Origin: Kineosporiaceae bacterium
GTDB taxonomy: Bacteria; Actinomycetota; Actinomycetes; Actinomycetales; Kineosporiaceae
NCBI GenBank assembly: GCA_016794595.1
Contig: JAEUJN010000017.1
Span: 1-64,000 of the forward strand
Length of the DNA stretch: 64,000 nucleotides
Direction of reading: 5' to 3'
The notes below the pieces were generated by a model that saw only the letters and a program-made list of their open reading frames with translations, was not told where the DNA came from and made no database searches. Below are positions 18,195 to 25,847 of this stretch, one piece after another (within the stretch, counting starts at the first letter, position 1; every line of letters starts with the position of its first letter). The position numbers and the translations under genes were made by a program.

Positions 18195-18201
18195 GACGGC
18201 C

Positions 18202-19878
18202 ATGGCGGAGTTTGTGTACACCATGACGAAGGCGCGCAAGGCCGTGGGGGACAAGGTCATCCTCGACGACGTCACGATGGCCTTCTATCCCGGTGCCAAG
18301 ATCGGCATGGTCGGCCCGAACGGGGCGGGCAAGTCCACGATCCTGAAGATGATGGCCGGGCTCGACCAGCCCTCGAACGGTGAGGCCAGGCTCTCGCCCG
18401 GCTACTCCGTCGGCATCCTGCTGCAGGAACCTCCGCTGACCGAGGACAAGACGGTGCTGGGCAACGTCGAGGAGGGCCTCGGCGAGATCAAGGTCAAGCT
18501 CGACCGCTACAACGAGATCGCCGAGAAGATGGCGGTCGATTACTCCGATGAGCTGATGGAGGAGATGGGCCGGCTGCAGGAGGACATCGACCATGCCGAT
18601 GCCTGGGACCTGGACGCCCAGCTCGAGCAGGCGATGGACGCGCTGCGCTGCCCGCCGCCGGACGCCGACGTCCGGGTGCTCTCGGGCGGTGAGCGTCGCC
18701 GGGTCGCGCTGTGCAAGCTGTTGCTCAGCAAGCCCGACCTGCTGCTGCTGGACGAGCCGACCAACCACCTGGATGCCGAGAGCGTGCAGTGGTTGGAACA
18801 GCACCTGGCCGCCTACGCGGGTGCGGTGATCGCGGTCACCCACGACCGGTACTTCCTGGACAACGTCGCGCAGTGGATCGCCGAGGTCGACCGCGGACGC
18901 CTCTACCCCTACGAGGGCAACTACTCCACCTACCTGGAGAAGAAGCAGGAACGGCTCCAGGTGCAGGGCCGCAAGGACGCCAAGCTGGCCAAACGCCTGG
19001 CCGAGGAACTGGCCTGGGTGCGACAGAACGCCAAGGGCCGTCAGACCAAGAGCAAGTCGCGGCTGGCCCGCTACGAGGAGATGGCCGCCGAGGCCGAGCG
19101 GACCCGCAAGCTCGACTTCGAGGAGATCCAGATCCCGCCGGGTCCCCGGCTGGGCAGCATCGTCATCGAGGCCAGCAAGCTGACCAAGGGGTTCGGCGAC
19201 CGGGTCCTGATCGACGGACTGTCGTTCTCGTTGCCGCGCAACGGGATCGTCGGCGTCATCGGACCGAACGGGGTCGGTAAGACCACGCTGTTCAAGACCA
19301 TCGTGGGCCTCGAACCGGTCGACTCGGGGGAGCTGAAGATCGGCGACACGGTCAAGATCTCCTACGTGGACCAGAGCCGGGCGGGGCTCGACCCGAAGAA
19401 GAACGTGTGGGAGACGGTGTCCGACGGGCTGGACCACATCAAGGTCGGCCAGGTCGAGATGCCCTCGCGGGCCTACGTTTCCGCCTTCGGGTTCAAGGGC
19501 CCGGATCAGCAGAAGCCGGCCGGGGTGCTCTCCGGCGGGGAGCGCAACCGGCTCAACCTGGCGCTGACCCTCAAGCAGGGCGGCAACCTGCTGCTGCTCG
19601 ACGAGCCGAGCAACGACCTGGACGTCGAGACACTGGGCTCGCTGGAGAACGCACTGCTCGAGTTCCCCGGCTGTGCCGTGGTGATCTCTCACGACCGCTG
19701 GTTCCTCGACCGGGTGGCGACCCACATCCTGGCGTACGAGGGCACCGAGGAGGACCCGGCGTCCTGGTTCTGGTTCGAGGGCAACTTCGCGGGGTACGAG
19801 GAGAACAAGATCGCCCGACTCGGCCTCGAGGCCGCCCGCCCCCACCGCGTCACCTACCGCAAGCTCACCCGCGACTGA
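18202..19878 (+). CDS. ettA: Energy-dependent translational throttle protein EttA (ABC-F)
   Basis: Soluble ABC-F ATPase of 558 residues with two nucleotide-binding domains: Walker A GPNGAGKST and GPNGVGKTT, signatures LSGGERRRVALCK and LSGGERNRLNLAL, and Walker B LLLLDEPTNHLD and LLLLDEPSNDLD. The linker between them holds a basic segment (KRLAEELAWVRQNAKGRQTKSKSRL) that in EttA reaches the ribosomal P site. The length equals E. coli EttA (about 555). It binds the ribosomal E site and gates the first peptide bond according to the ATP/ADP ratio. The stop codon abuts a 102-bp palindromic repeat. Confidence 0.95.
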   Translation: MAEFVYTMTKARKAVGDKVILDDVTMAFYPGAKIGMVGPNGAGKSTILKMMAGLDQPSNGEARLSPGYSVGILLQEPPLTEDKTVLGNVEEGLGEIKVKLDRYNEIAEKMAVDYSDELMEEMGRLQEDIDHADAWDLDAQLEQAMDALRCPPPDADVRVLSGGERRRVALCKLLLSKPDLLLLDEPTNHLDAESVQWLEQHLAAYAGAVIAVTHDRYFLDNVAQWIAEVDRGRLYPYEGNYSTYLEKKQERLQVQGRKDAKLAKRLAEELAWVRQNAKGRQTKSKSRLARYEEMAAEAERTRKLDFEEIQIPPGPRLGSIVIEASKLTKGFGDRVLIDGLSFSLPRNGIVGVIGPNGVGKTTLFKTIVGLEPVDSGELKIGDTVKISYVDQSRAGLDPKKNVWETVSDGLDHIKVGQVEMPSRAYVSAFGFKGPDQQKPAGVLSGGERNRLNLALTLKQGGNLLLLDEPSNDLDVETLGSLENALLEFPGCAVVISHDRWFLDRVATHILAYEGTEEDPASWFWFEGNFAGYEENKIARLGLEAARPHRVTYRKLTRD

Positions 19879-19980
19879 AACCTGCTCATGCTCCGCGGGT
19901 GACGCCTCATGCTCCCTGCCGGTGGCGATCTGACCCGCTTCTGGTGCATCGAGCTGTCACCTGCGGAGCATGAGCAGGTT
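19879..19980. repeat. 102-bp palindromic repeat, copy 1
   Basis: Starts at the base after the ettA stop. The outer arms AACCTGCTCATGCTCCGC and their reverse complement at the right end pair over about 25 bp with one mismatch. Each arm contains a second, inner CTCATGCTCC-like unit, so the whole element can fold as one long imperfect hairpin. Two further copies of identical length lie in the window. The right end is 8 bp from the stop of the HXXEE gene. It could act as a bidirectional terminator between convergent genes. Confidence 0.85.
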
Positions 19981-19988
19981 GGCGGCCA

Positions 19989-20522
19989 TCATCGCCGGCT
20001 GGTCGGGGCCGGCGCGGTGGGTGTGGCCCGCAGGAGGGCACGGGCCGCCAGATGCGCGGCGGGCAGCAGCGGGCTCAGGGCGAGCGCCCAGCGTGGGTCG
20101 GCGTCGTGCCGCGGGACCCCGGCCCGCCTGAGCGCTCGCCTGGCCCACCACCAGTAGGGCAGCACGATGACGGGCGCCGTGGCCACGCCCGAGGTGTACC
20201 CGCGGACGGCGGCCGCGCTCGCCAGGTGGCTGAGCCCGTGCCACCCGAATCCCTCCAGGGCGAGTTGGAAGAATGCGGAGCGTCCTCGGGTGCGCACGCC
20301 GTCTGCCGCCGCGGCGGCCGTCAGGGCACCGACCAGTCCGATGGCCAGGGTGACCTGCTCCTGGGGCAGTCCGTTGCGCCGGACGTCGTCCGGGATCGGC
20401 AGCCACGCCGGCGCCCGGGCGGCCAGCTGCCGTGAGTTGGCCGACATGGTCAGCAGTTCCTCGAGATCGTGCGCCGTCCAGGCGGCGAACAGTCCCGCCG
20501 AGATCACGGTCGTGGCTCGCAT
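19989..20522 (-). CDS. HXXEE-domain membrane protein
   Basis: A 177-residue protein with about four hydrophobic segments. The N-terminal helix carries HDLEE, the His-x-x-Glu-Glu motif that names this poorly studied family. A later histidine pair appears in GFGWHGLSHLASAA. The start ATG was chosen for the upstream GGGGG ribosome binding site and because it places HDLEE in the first helix, as in relatives. The two histidine/glutamate motifs may bind metal, but no activity is known. The gene lies exactly between two 102-bp palindromic repeats. Confidence 0.65.
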   Translation of the reverse strand: MRATTVISAGLFAAWTAHDLEELLTMSANSRQLAARAPAWLPIPDDVRRNGLPQEQVTLAIGLVGALTAAAAADGVRTRGRSAFFQLALEGFGWHGLSHLASAAAVRGYTSGVATAPVIVLPYWWWARRALRRAGVPRHDADPRWALALSPLLPAAHLAARALLRATPTAPAPTSRR

Positions 20523-20598
20523 GGCATCCCCCTGGTCCCCTCGGGGCGAACCTACCGCGCCGCGCGGCGTCCGCCCTGGGTCGTAACCCCCAACCCCC

Positions 20599-20700
20599 AA
20601 CCCGCTCATGCTCCGCAGGTGACGCATTCCTGCTCCGCCGGTGCGGCGAATCGCCTCGGCCACGGAGTATCGTGCGTCGGCTGCGGAGCATGGGCAGGTT
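20599..20700. repeat. 102-bp palindromic repeat, copy 2
   Basis: Same length and ends as copy 1: the left arm AACCCGCTCATGCTCCGCAG pairs with the right arm that ends in AGCATGGGCAGGTT. Inner arms are more diverged but still partly complementary (GACGCA...TGCTCCG against CGGAGTATCGTGCGTC). It is preceded by a C-rich run, (AACCCCC)2AACCC, and followed by a G-rich run. It sits between the HXXEE and paaG promoters, 12 bp from the putative -35 box of paaG. Confidence 0.82.
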
Positions 20701-20712
20701 GGGCGGGGGCGG

Positions 20713-20762
20713 TTGACAATGGTTCGCCCGGATCGCGAAGATTAACCAACCATTCGGTTGGG
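20713..20762 (+). promoter_or_regulatory. paaG promoter with PaaR-type operator
   Basis: TTGACA at the left end can be the -35 box, with a weak GAAGAT 18 bp downstream. Directly after it lies the inverted repeat CCAACC-ATTC-GGTTGG, which fits the pattern ACCG-N2-CG-N2-CGGT seen at five other promoters here, with two deviations. A repressor bound there would cover the transcription start. Confidence 0.55.
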
Positions 20763-20795
20763 AAATTGGCCCGGCGCGTCACCACGGGAGGAAGC

Positions 20796-21584
20796 GTGCA
20801 GTCCCTGCTCCGCACCGACGACGGGCCGGTCGCGACGATCACCCTCAATGCCCCGGACCGGGCGAACGCCCTGACCACCGAACTCAAGGACGCCCTGCGC
20901 GACGCGTTGCTGGACGTCGCCGGCGATCCCGCCGTCCGGGCCGTGGTGCTCACCGGCGCGGGCAAGGCCTTCTGCGTCGGGCAGGACCTGGCCGAGCACG
21001 CCGAGGCGCTCGACCAGGGCGGGGTGGACGCCGCCTTCGCCACCGTGGAGGCGCACTACAACCCGATCACCACGGCGCTGGCCACGATGCCCAAGCCCGT
21101 GGTGGCCGCCGTCAACGGGACCTGTGTCGGTGCTGGTCTGGGTTTCGCGCTGGCGTGCGACGTCCGGATCGCGGCGGACACGGCCCGGTTCGGGACGGCG
21201 TTCACCGCGATCGGGCTCACGTGTGACTCGGGGCTGTCCGCGTCGCTGGCCCGAGCGGTGGGGGTGGCCCGCGCCAGCGAGCTGGTGCTGCTGGCCGAGC
21301 CCTTCACCGCCGAGCAAGCACTGGCCTGGGGGGTCGTCGGGCGCGTCGTCCCGGCGGCCGAACTCGGCGAGAGCGCGGCTCGGCTCGCCGCTCGCCTGGC
21401 GGCCGGACCCACCCTGGCCTACGCCGAGGCGAAACGGGCGATGCGGCAGGCGTGGCGCGCCGGCCTGGCCGATGTGCTCGCCGCCGAGGGTGAGGGGCAG
21501 CGACGCCTGGGCGCGACCGCCGACCATCAGGGCGCCGTGAGGGCCTTCCTGGCCAAGACCAGGCCGGTGTTCGAGGCCCGCTAG
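20796..21584 (+). CDS. paaG: Enoyl-CoA hydratase/isomerase, PaaG-like ring-1,2-epoxyphenylacetyl-CoA isomerase
   Basis: Crotonase-fold protein of 262 residues, the same length as E. coli PaaG, which isomerises the ring epoxide of phenylacetyl-CoA to oxepin-CoA. Shared features are FCVGQDLAEHAEAL, an oxyanion-hole region with MPKPVVAAVNGTCVGAGLGFALACDVRIA, an Asp in IGLTCDSGLSASL at the catalytic position, and the C-terminal DHQGAVRAFLAKTRPVF. The start is a GTG behind GGGAGGA. It heads a plus-strand unit with paaI and paaR and faces the paaN end of the main operon. The family contains many similar hydratases, so the exact substrate rests on context. Confidence 0.78.
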   Translation: MQSLLRTDDGPVATITLNAPDRANALTTELKDALRDALLDVAGDPAVRAVVLTGAGKAFCVGQDLAEHAEALDQGGVDAAFATVEAHYNPITTALATMPKPVVAAVNGTCVGAGLGFALACDVRIAADTARFGTAFTAIGLTCDSGLSASLARAVGVARASELVLLAEPFTAEQALAWGVVGRVVPAAELGESAARLAARLAAGPTLAYAEAKRAMRQAWRAGLADVLAAEGEGQRRLGATADHQGAVRAFLAKTRPVFEAR

Positions 21585-21663
21585 GCGACCGACGATCGAT
21601 CTCGCGGACGGCCGGCCACGACCGTGGCCGGGATGGTGACGCCAACGGTAGGGAGCGTGGGCC

Positions 21664-22068
21664 ATGGACGAGCGCAACGCCGCGCATCGGATGCTCGAGG
21701 ACGACATCGCTGCCAAGGTGCTCGGAATCCGGTTGCAGCACGCGGCCGGGGGAGAAGCGACGCTGACCATGACGGTCACTGCCGAGATGGTCAACGGCCA
21801 CTACCTCGCCCATGGCGGCTACCTGTTCGCGTTCGCCGACACCGCCTTTGCCGCAGCGTGCAACAGCCACGGTCCGGTCACCGTCGCGTCGGGCGCGGAG
21901 GTGTCATTCATCACACCGGCCCACGTCGGTGACGAACTGACAGCGGTTGCCACGGAACGTGTGCGCTACGGGCGCAACGGGATCTATGACGTCACGGTGT
22001 ACCGCAATGGACATCCAGATGACGTGGTGCTCGAGTTCCGTGGGCGTAGCCGAACGATCGAACGGTAG
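21664..22068 (+). CDS. paaI: PaaI-type hotdog thioesterase
   Basis: A 134-residue hotdog-fold protein. It hydrolyses hydroxyphenylacetyl-CoA and related dead-end CoA esters, so that CoA is not trapped when the pathway stalls. The family pattern is clear: NGHYLAHGGYLFAFADTAFAAACNS with the catalytic Asp after the HGG turn, and VASGAEVSFITPAHVGDELTA. GGGAGC before the ATG gives a ribosome binding site. It lies between paaG and the TetR gene, 79 bp after paaG. Confidence 0.88.
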   Translation: MDERNAAHRMLEDDIAAKVLGIRLQHAAGGEATLTMTVTAEMVNGHYLAHGGYLFAFADTAFAAACNSHGPVTVASGAEVSFITPAHVGDELTAVATERVRYGRNGIYDVTVYRNGHPDDVVLEFRGRSRTIER

Positions 22069-22090
22069 GGAGGTGGGGGATACTCCGGCC

Positions 22091-22699
22091 ATGGCAGCGA
22101 CATCCCCTCCCAGCGCCCGACCACGTCGGGGGCGACCGGGACATCACCTGGAGTCTGTGCTCAGTGGTGCCGTCCGGGTGTTCAACGAGCGTGGCTACGA
22201 CGGCACGAGCATGGAGGACCTGTCCCGCGAACTCGGCATCACCAAGTCGGCCATCTATCACCACGTGGTCGGCAAGGAGGAACTGCTACGGCTCGGGGTC
22301 GATCGCGCCCTGGACGGTCTGTTCGCCGTGATGGAGGAGGTCAAGGCGGCCGAGGGGACGGCACTGCACCGGCTCGAGCTGCTGGTGCACAACAGTGTCC
22401 TGCTGCTCATCGATGAGCTGCCGTTCGTCACCCTGCTGCTGCGGGTGCGGGGCAACACCAAGATCGAGCGCAAGGCCCTGGCTCGCCGCCGCGAGTTCGA
22501 CTCCCTGGTCACCGAGATGGTCGAGCAGGCCCGCGACGAAGGGCACCTGCGGGCGGATGTCGTCCCCGCGATCACTGCTCGCCTGCTGTTCGGCATGGTG
22601 AACTCGGTCGTCGAGTGGTACCGGCCCCGGCGCGGCGACGATCCGCAGGACCTGGCCGACATCATCGTTGCCGTCGCCTTCGACGGCCTGCGCTGTTGA
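22091..22699 (+). CDS. paaR: TetR-family regulator, probable PaaR
   Basis: A 202-residue TetR-type protein. The N-terminal helix-turn-helix is AVRVFNERGYDGTSMEDLSRELGITKSAIYHHVVGKEELL at about 28-68. The rest is a helical ligand and dimer domain with the conserved LLLRVRGN segment. It is the only transcription factor in this window and sits inside the phenylacetate cluster. In other actinobacteria PaaR represses paa genes and is released by phenylacetyl-CoA. A GTG 18 nt upstream is in frame, but ATG is preferred. It ends 18 bp from the convergent paaN end. Confidence 0.82.
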   Translation: MAATSPPSARPRRGRPGHHLESVLSGAVRVFNERGYDGTSMEDLSRELGITKSAIYHHVVGKEELLRLGVDRALDGLFAVMEEVKAAEGTALHRLELLVHNSVLLLIDELPFVTLLLRVRGNTKIERKALARRREFDSLVTEMVEQARDEGHLRADVVPAITARLLFGMVNSVVEWYRPRRGDDPQDLADIIVAVAFDGLRC

Positions 22700-22717
22700 G
22701 GCCGGTACCACCCGAGA

Positions 22718-24397
22718 TCAGACCGCTGCGACGTGCCGGCGGCTCTGAAGGGTCGTGAACCGTCCGGTGACGTAGGCCGGATCGGACAGGGCCGCCGTGG
22801 CGGCCGGGCTGGCAGGGCTGCCGTGGAAGTCGCTGAATGCCGTGGTCTGGTTGACGAACACCGCCGGACTCGTGAGGTTCTCCGACAGGTGAACGCCGAC
22901 GTCCAGGGCGGCGTCCCGGGCGGCCTCGAGCACGTCGGGGTCGGTCGAGTGCACCATGGCGGTGAGCGCGCCGTGCTCGCCCACGGTGCGGCGCAACACC
23001 TCGAGGCTCTCCTTGGTGGACTCGGTCTCGATCACGAACGAGATCGGCCCGAACCACTCGCGGGTGTAGACCTCCTCGCCGGACGCCGCGAGCGCCACCA
23101 CCAGCGGCGTGCGCACCACCGCCTCGGGGTGCTGCGGGTTCTCGACCGCGGACGACGGGTGCACCACCGAGCCGGTGGCGGCGGCCTGCTCCAGCCGGTC
23201 GGTCACGGCGGTGCTGGTGATGGCGCCGAGGATGCCGGCCGCCCGCTTGGGGTCACCGAGCAGGCCGTCCAGGGCGGCGGACAGGTCCTGGGCGAACTGC
23301 TCGGGGGTCTTGACCCCCTGGTCCGTGGTCATGCCGGTGCGGGCGATGAGCAGGTTCTGCGGCGTGGTGCACATCTGACCGCTGTACAGCGACAGCGAGA
23401 ACGCCAGGTTGGACAGCAGGCCCTTGTAGTTGTCGGTGGAGTCGAGCACGACAGTGTTCAGGCCCGCCTTCTCGGCGTAGACCACGGCCTGGCGGGCGTT
23501 GGCCTCCAGCCAGTCGCCGAACGACGTCGACCCGGTGTAGTCGATGATCCGCACGTCGGGGTGGCGGGCCAGGTCACCGGCGTTGGGGCTGCCCGGCTTC
23601 TCGGGCACGAGCAGCACCACGTTCGGGTCGAAGCCCGCCTCGGCGAGCACCTCGCGGGCGATCCGCACGGTGACCGCCAGCGGCAGGATCGCCTTCGGGT
23701 GCGGCTTGACCAGCACGGGGTTGCCGGTGACCAGGCTGGCGAACAGGCCGGGGTAGCTGTTCCAGGTCGGGAAGGTCACGCACGCGATCACCAGGGCGAC
23801 GCCGCGCCCGACCGGGGTGAACGTCTTCTCCATGGTGATCGGGTCACCCTTGCGCTGCGGCTTGCTCCAGATCGCCGAGGCCGGGTGGTGCTTCTGCTCG
23901 GCCCAGGCGTAGGCGACGGCCTCCAGGCCACGGTCCTGCGCGTGCGGGCCACCGGCCTGGAAGGCCATGGCGAAGGCCTGCCCGGTGGTGTGCTGCACGG
24001 CCTGGGCGATCTCGAAGCTGGCCGCGTTGAGCCGGGCGAGGATCTCGGCCGCGACCCCGGCCCGGGTGTCCGCCGACGCCCGGCGCCAGGCCCGGCCGGC
24101 GGTCTTGGCGATGGCGACCGCCTCGTCCGGGGCGAGGTAGGGGTAGCTGATGCCCAGCTCGAGGCCGTACGGCGAGACCTCTCCGGCCGCAACGGGTTCA
24201 CCGGGTTGCCCCAGGTCGAATGGCTTGCCCACCAGGGCCTGGAACGCCTCCGATCCCGTGGCCATGCCGTCCTCGCCGTAGGCGGGATCGTTCGGCATCT
24301 CGGGGTAGGCCGACCAACTGGCTCGCTCGGTGGTGGCGCGAACGGCACGTTCCAGCAGCTCGCGGTGACGGGTGAAGAAGTCAGGGGACTCGGACAT
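22718..24397 (-). CDS. paaN: PaaN aldehyde dehydrogenase of phenylacetate degradation
   Basis: An aldehyde dehydrogenase-superfamily protein of 559 residues. Visible are the NAD-binding part with TFPTWNSYPGLFASLVTGNPVLVKPHPKA, the glycine turn YTGSTSFGDWLEANA and the active-site cysteine in LYSGQMCTTPQNLLIA. PaaN-type proteins of actinobacteria are thought to oxidise the semialdehyde formed when oxepin-CoA is opened; unlike E. coli PaaZ they have no fused MaoC hydratase domain. The ATG with GAGGAG 5 nt upstream is the start. It is the last gene of the paaABCDE operon, 52 bp after the hydratase-GNAT fusion. Confidence 0.9.
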   Translation of the reverse strand: MSESPDFFTRHRELLERAVRATTERASWSAYPEMPNDPAYGEDGMATGSEAFQALVGKPFDLGQPGEPVAAGEVSPYGLELGISYPYLAPDEAVAIAKTAGRAWRRASADTRAGVAAEILARLNAASFEIAQAVQHTTGQAFAMAFQAGGPHAQDRGLEAVAYAWAEQKHHPASAIWSKPQRKGDPITMEKTFTPVGRGVALVIACVTFPTWNSYPGLFASLVTGNPVLVKPHPKAILPLAVTVRIAREVLAEAGFDPNVVLLVPEKPGSPNAGDLARHPDVRIIDYTGSTSFGDWLEANARQAVVYAEKAGLNTVVLDSTDNYKGLLSNLAFSLSLYSGQMCTTPQNLLIARTGMTTDQGVKTPEQFAQDLSAALDGLLGDPKRAAGILGAITSTAVTDRLEQAAATGSVVHPSSAVENPQHPEAVVRTPLVVALAASGEEVYTREWFGPISFVIETESTKESLEVLRRTVGEHGALTAMVHSTDPDVLEAARDAALDVGVHLSENLTSPAVFVNQTTAFSDFHGSPASPAATAALSDPAYVTGRFTTLQSRRHVAAV

Positions 24398-24449
24398 GTC
24401 GCTCCTCGGGACGGTGCGCTCGGTACGGCCGGGAAAAGGGTGGTCAGGG

Positions 24450-25790
24450 TCAGGCGGGCCGGGATGCCGCCGATCGCGCGGAGGGCTCGGCAGCCGGGTG
24501 CTGGGCGACCGGCTCCAGGGCACCGGACTGCTCCAGGACGACGTACCGCTTGCGGTCATGGGTCACCGTGGTCACCGGGGTGAAGCCGGACTGCTCCGCC
24601 ACCCGCAGCCCGACGGTGTTCCATTCCGGCACGGTGGTGCGCAGTCGTCGGTCGGCGGCGACGGTGCGGGCGTACTCGATGGCGGCACGTCCGAGAGCGG
24701 CGCCCCACCCCTTGCCGGACAGCTGAGGCCGGATGCCGATCGCCACGTCGAGAACGACCGGCGTCCCGGCGGCACCGGGCACCCGTGCTGCCTCGCCCAG
24801 GCAGCAGTACCCGAGCAGGCTGCCGGCGCCGTCCACGACGGCCCGGTAGCCCTCGTCGGGAGGGAAGGGCTGCATGGCGTCGTAGACCTGCCATGCTCCC
24901 GGCTGCGGTGAGGCGGCCAGGTCCAGGCCGTCCTCGATCGTGAGCTGGCGCAGGTGGAACGGCGGGACGGGCTGTCTGGCCCCGCCGGCCGGAGCCGCAC
25001 CGTTCGTGGTCACCTGAGGGGAGGTGGCTTCGGTCGCGGGAACCTGGTGGGCGCTCGCGGTCCGTTGGGCGAGGAAGCGACCCATGCGTTCCCGCTTGTC
25101 CTGGCTCTCGAACAGCAGGGCTTGGGCAGCCAGGTCGAATCCCGTCGTGGCCGGCCGGTGCGCTCGCAGTGCCAGTTTGGTCAGTTCCAGCGCCCGCCAG
25201 GAGCGAGCTGCAATGGTCTCGGCCAACGTCAGGCCGGCGTCCAGCAGCTCCTCGGGGGGGTGCACGGCATCGGCCAAGCCCACCTCGACCGCCTCAGCGG
25301 CCGGCAGGGTCTGCCCGGTGTAGAGCATCCTGCGGGCCACCGGCAGGCCGGCTGCCTGAGCCAGCCTCCAGTTTCCCCCGGCTCCGGCCAGGATGCCCAA
25401 CCCCAACTCGGGCTGGCCGAACCGGGCCCGGGTGCTGACCAGGCGAAGGTCGCAGGCCAGGGCCAGCTCACAGCCCCCGCCCAGGGCCGGGCCGTCCACC
25501 AGCGCGATCGTCGGCCAGCGGTGGGCCTCCAGCCGATCGAACAGGCCGGCGTTGATCGCGCGGAGCGCCGCATCGGCGTCCCGCTCGATCAGCTCGGCGA
25601 TGTCCGCGCCGGCGGCGAAGATCCCCGGCGTGGTGGAGTGCACGATCACCACGCAGGGTTCCCGGGATGCCTCGGTCAGCGCCCGGTCGAACTCGCTGAC
25701 CAGGGCTTCGTCCAGGGCGTTGTGCTTGTCCGGTCGGTGCAGGCCGATCAGCAGCGCCGAACCGCGACGCGAGGTGCGCACGAGGGCCAT
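24450..25790 (-). CDS. Enoyl-CoA hydratase fused to a GNAT N-acetyltransferase
   Basis: A single uninterrupted 446-codon frame encodes two domains. Residues 1-250 are a crotonase: GIFAAGADIAEL builds the oxyanion hole, and both catalytic glutamates are present, Glu108 in GGGCELALACD and Glu128 in FGQPELGLG, as in true enoyl-CoA hydratases. A Thr/Pro/Ala-rich linker (250-275) leads to a GNAT domain (about 278-420) with the acetyl-CoA loop RPQLSGKGWGAALG at 354-367. The hydratase part could do the PaaF step, hydration of the dehydroadipyl-CoA intermediate. The acetyltransferase role is unknown. It lies between paaE and paaN in the operon. Confidence 0.85.
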   Translation of the reverse strand: MALVRTSRRGSALLIGLHRPDKHNALDEALVSEFDRALTEASREPCVVIVHSTTPGIFAAGADIAELIERDADAALRAINAGLFDRLEAHRWPTIALVDGPALGGGCELALACDLRLVSTRARFGQPELGLGILAGAGGNWRLAQAAGLPVARRMLYTGQTLPAAEAVEVGLADAVHPPEELLDAGLTLAETIAARSWRALELTKLALRAHRPATTGFDLAAQALLFESQDKRERMGRFLAQRTASAHQVPATEATSPQVTTNGAAPAGGARQPVPPFHLRQLTIEDGLDLAASPQPGAWQVYDAMQPFPPDEGYRAVVDGAGSLLGYCCLGEAARVPGAAGTPVVLDVAIGIRPQLSGKGWGAALGRAAIEYARTVAADRRLRTTVPEWNTVGLRVAEQSGFTPVTTVTHDRKRYVVLEQSGALEPVAQHPAAEPSARSAASRPA

Positions 25791-25847
25791 CTGAGTGGTG
25801 TCCTTAGGTCGGGGTGGGTCGGGGTGGGTCAGGCTGAACGGCGCGGG

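Noticed and set aside
16831-18201. N-terminal extension of EttA to about 1015 residues
   Set aside because: It reads antisense through fumC; the true start gives the normal EttA length.
25807-25830. Direct repeat GGTCGGGGTG twice between paaE and the hydratase fusion
   Set aside because: Short GC-rich slippage repeat without inverted arms or similarity to the 102-bp family.
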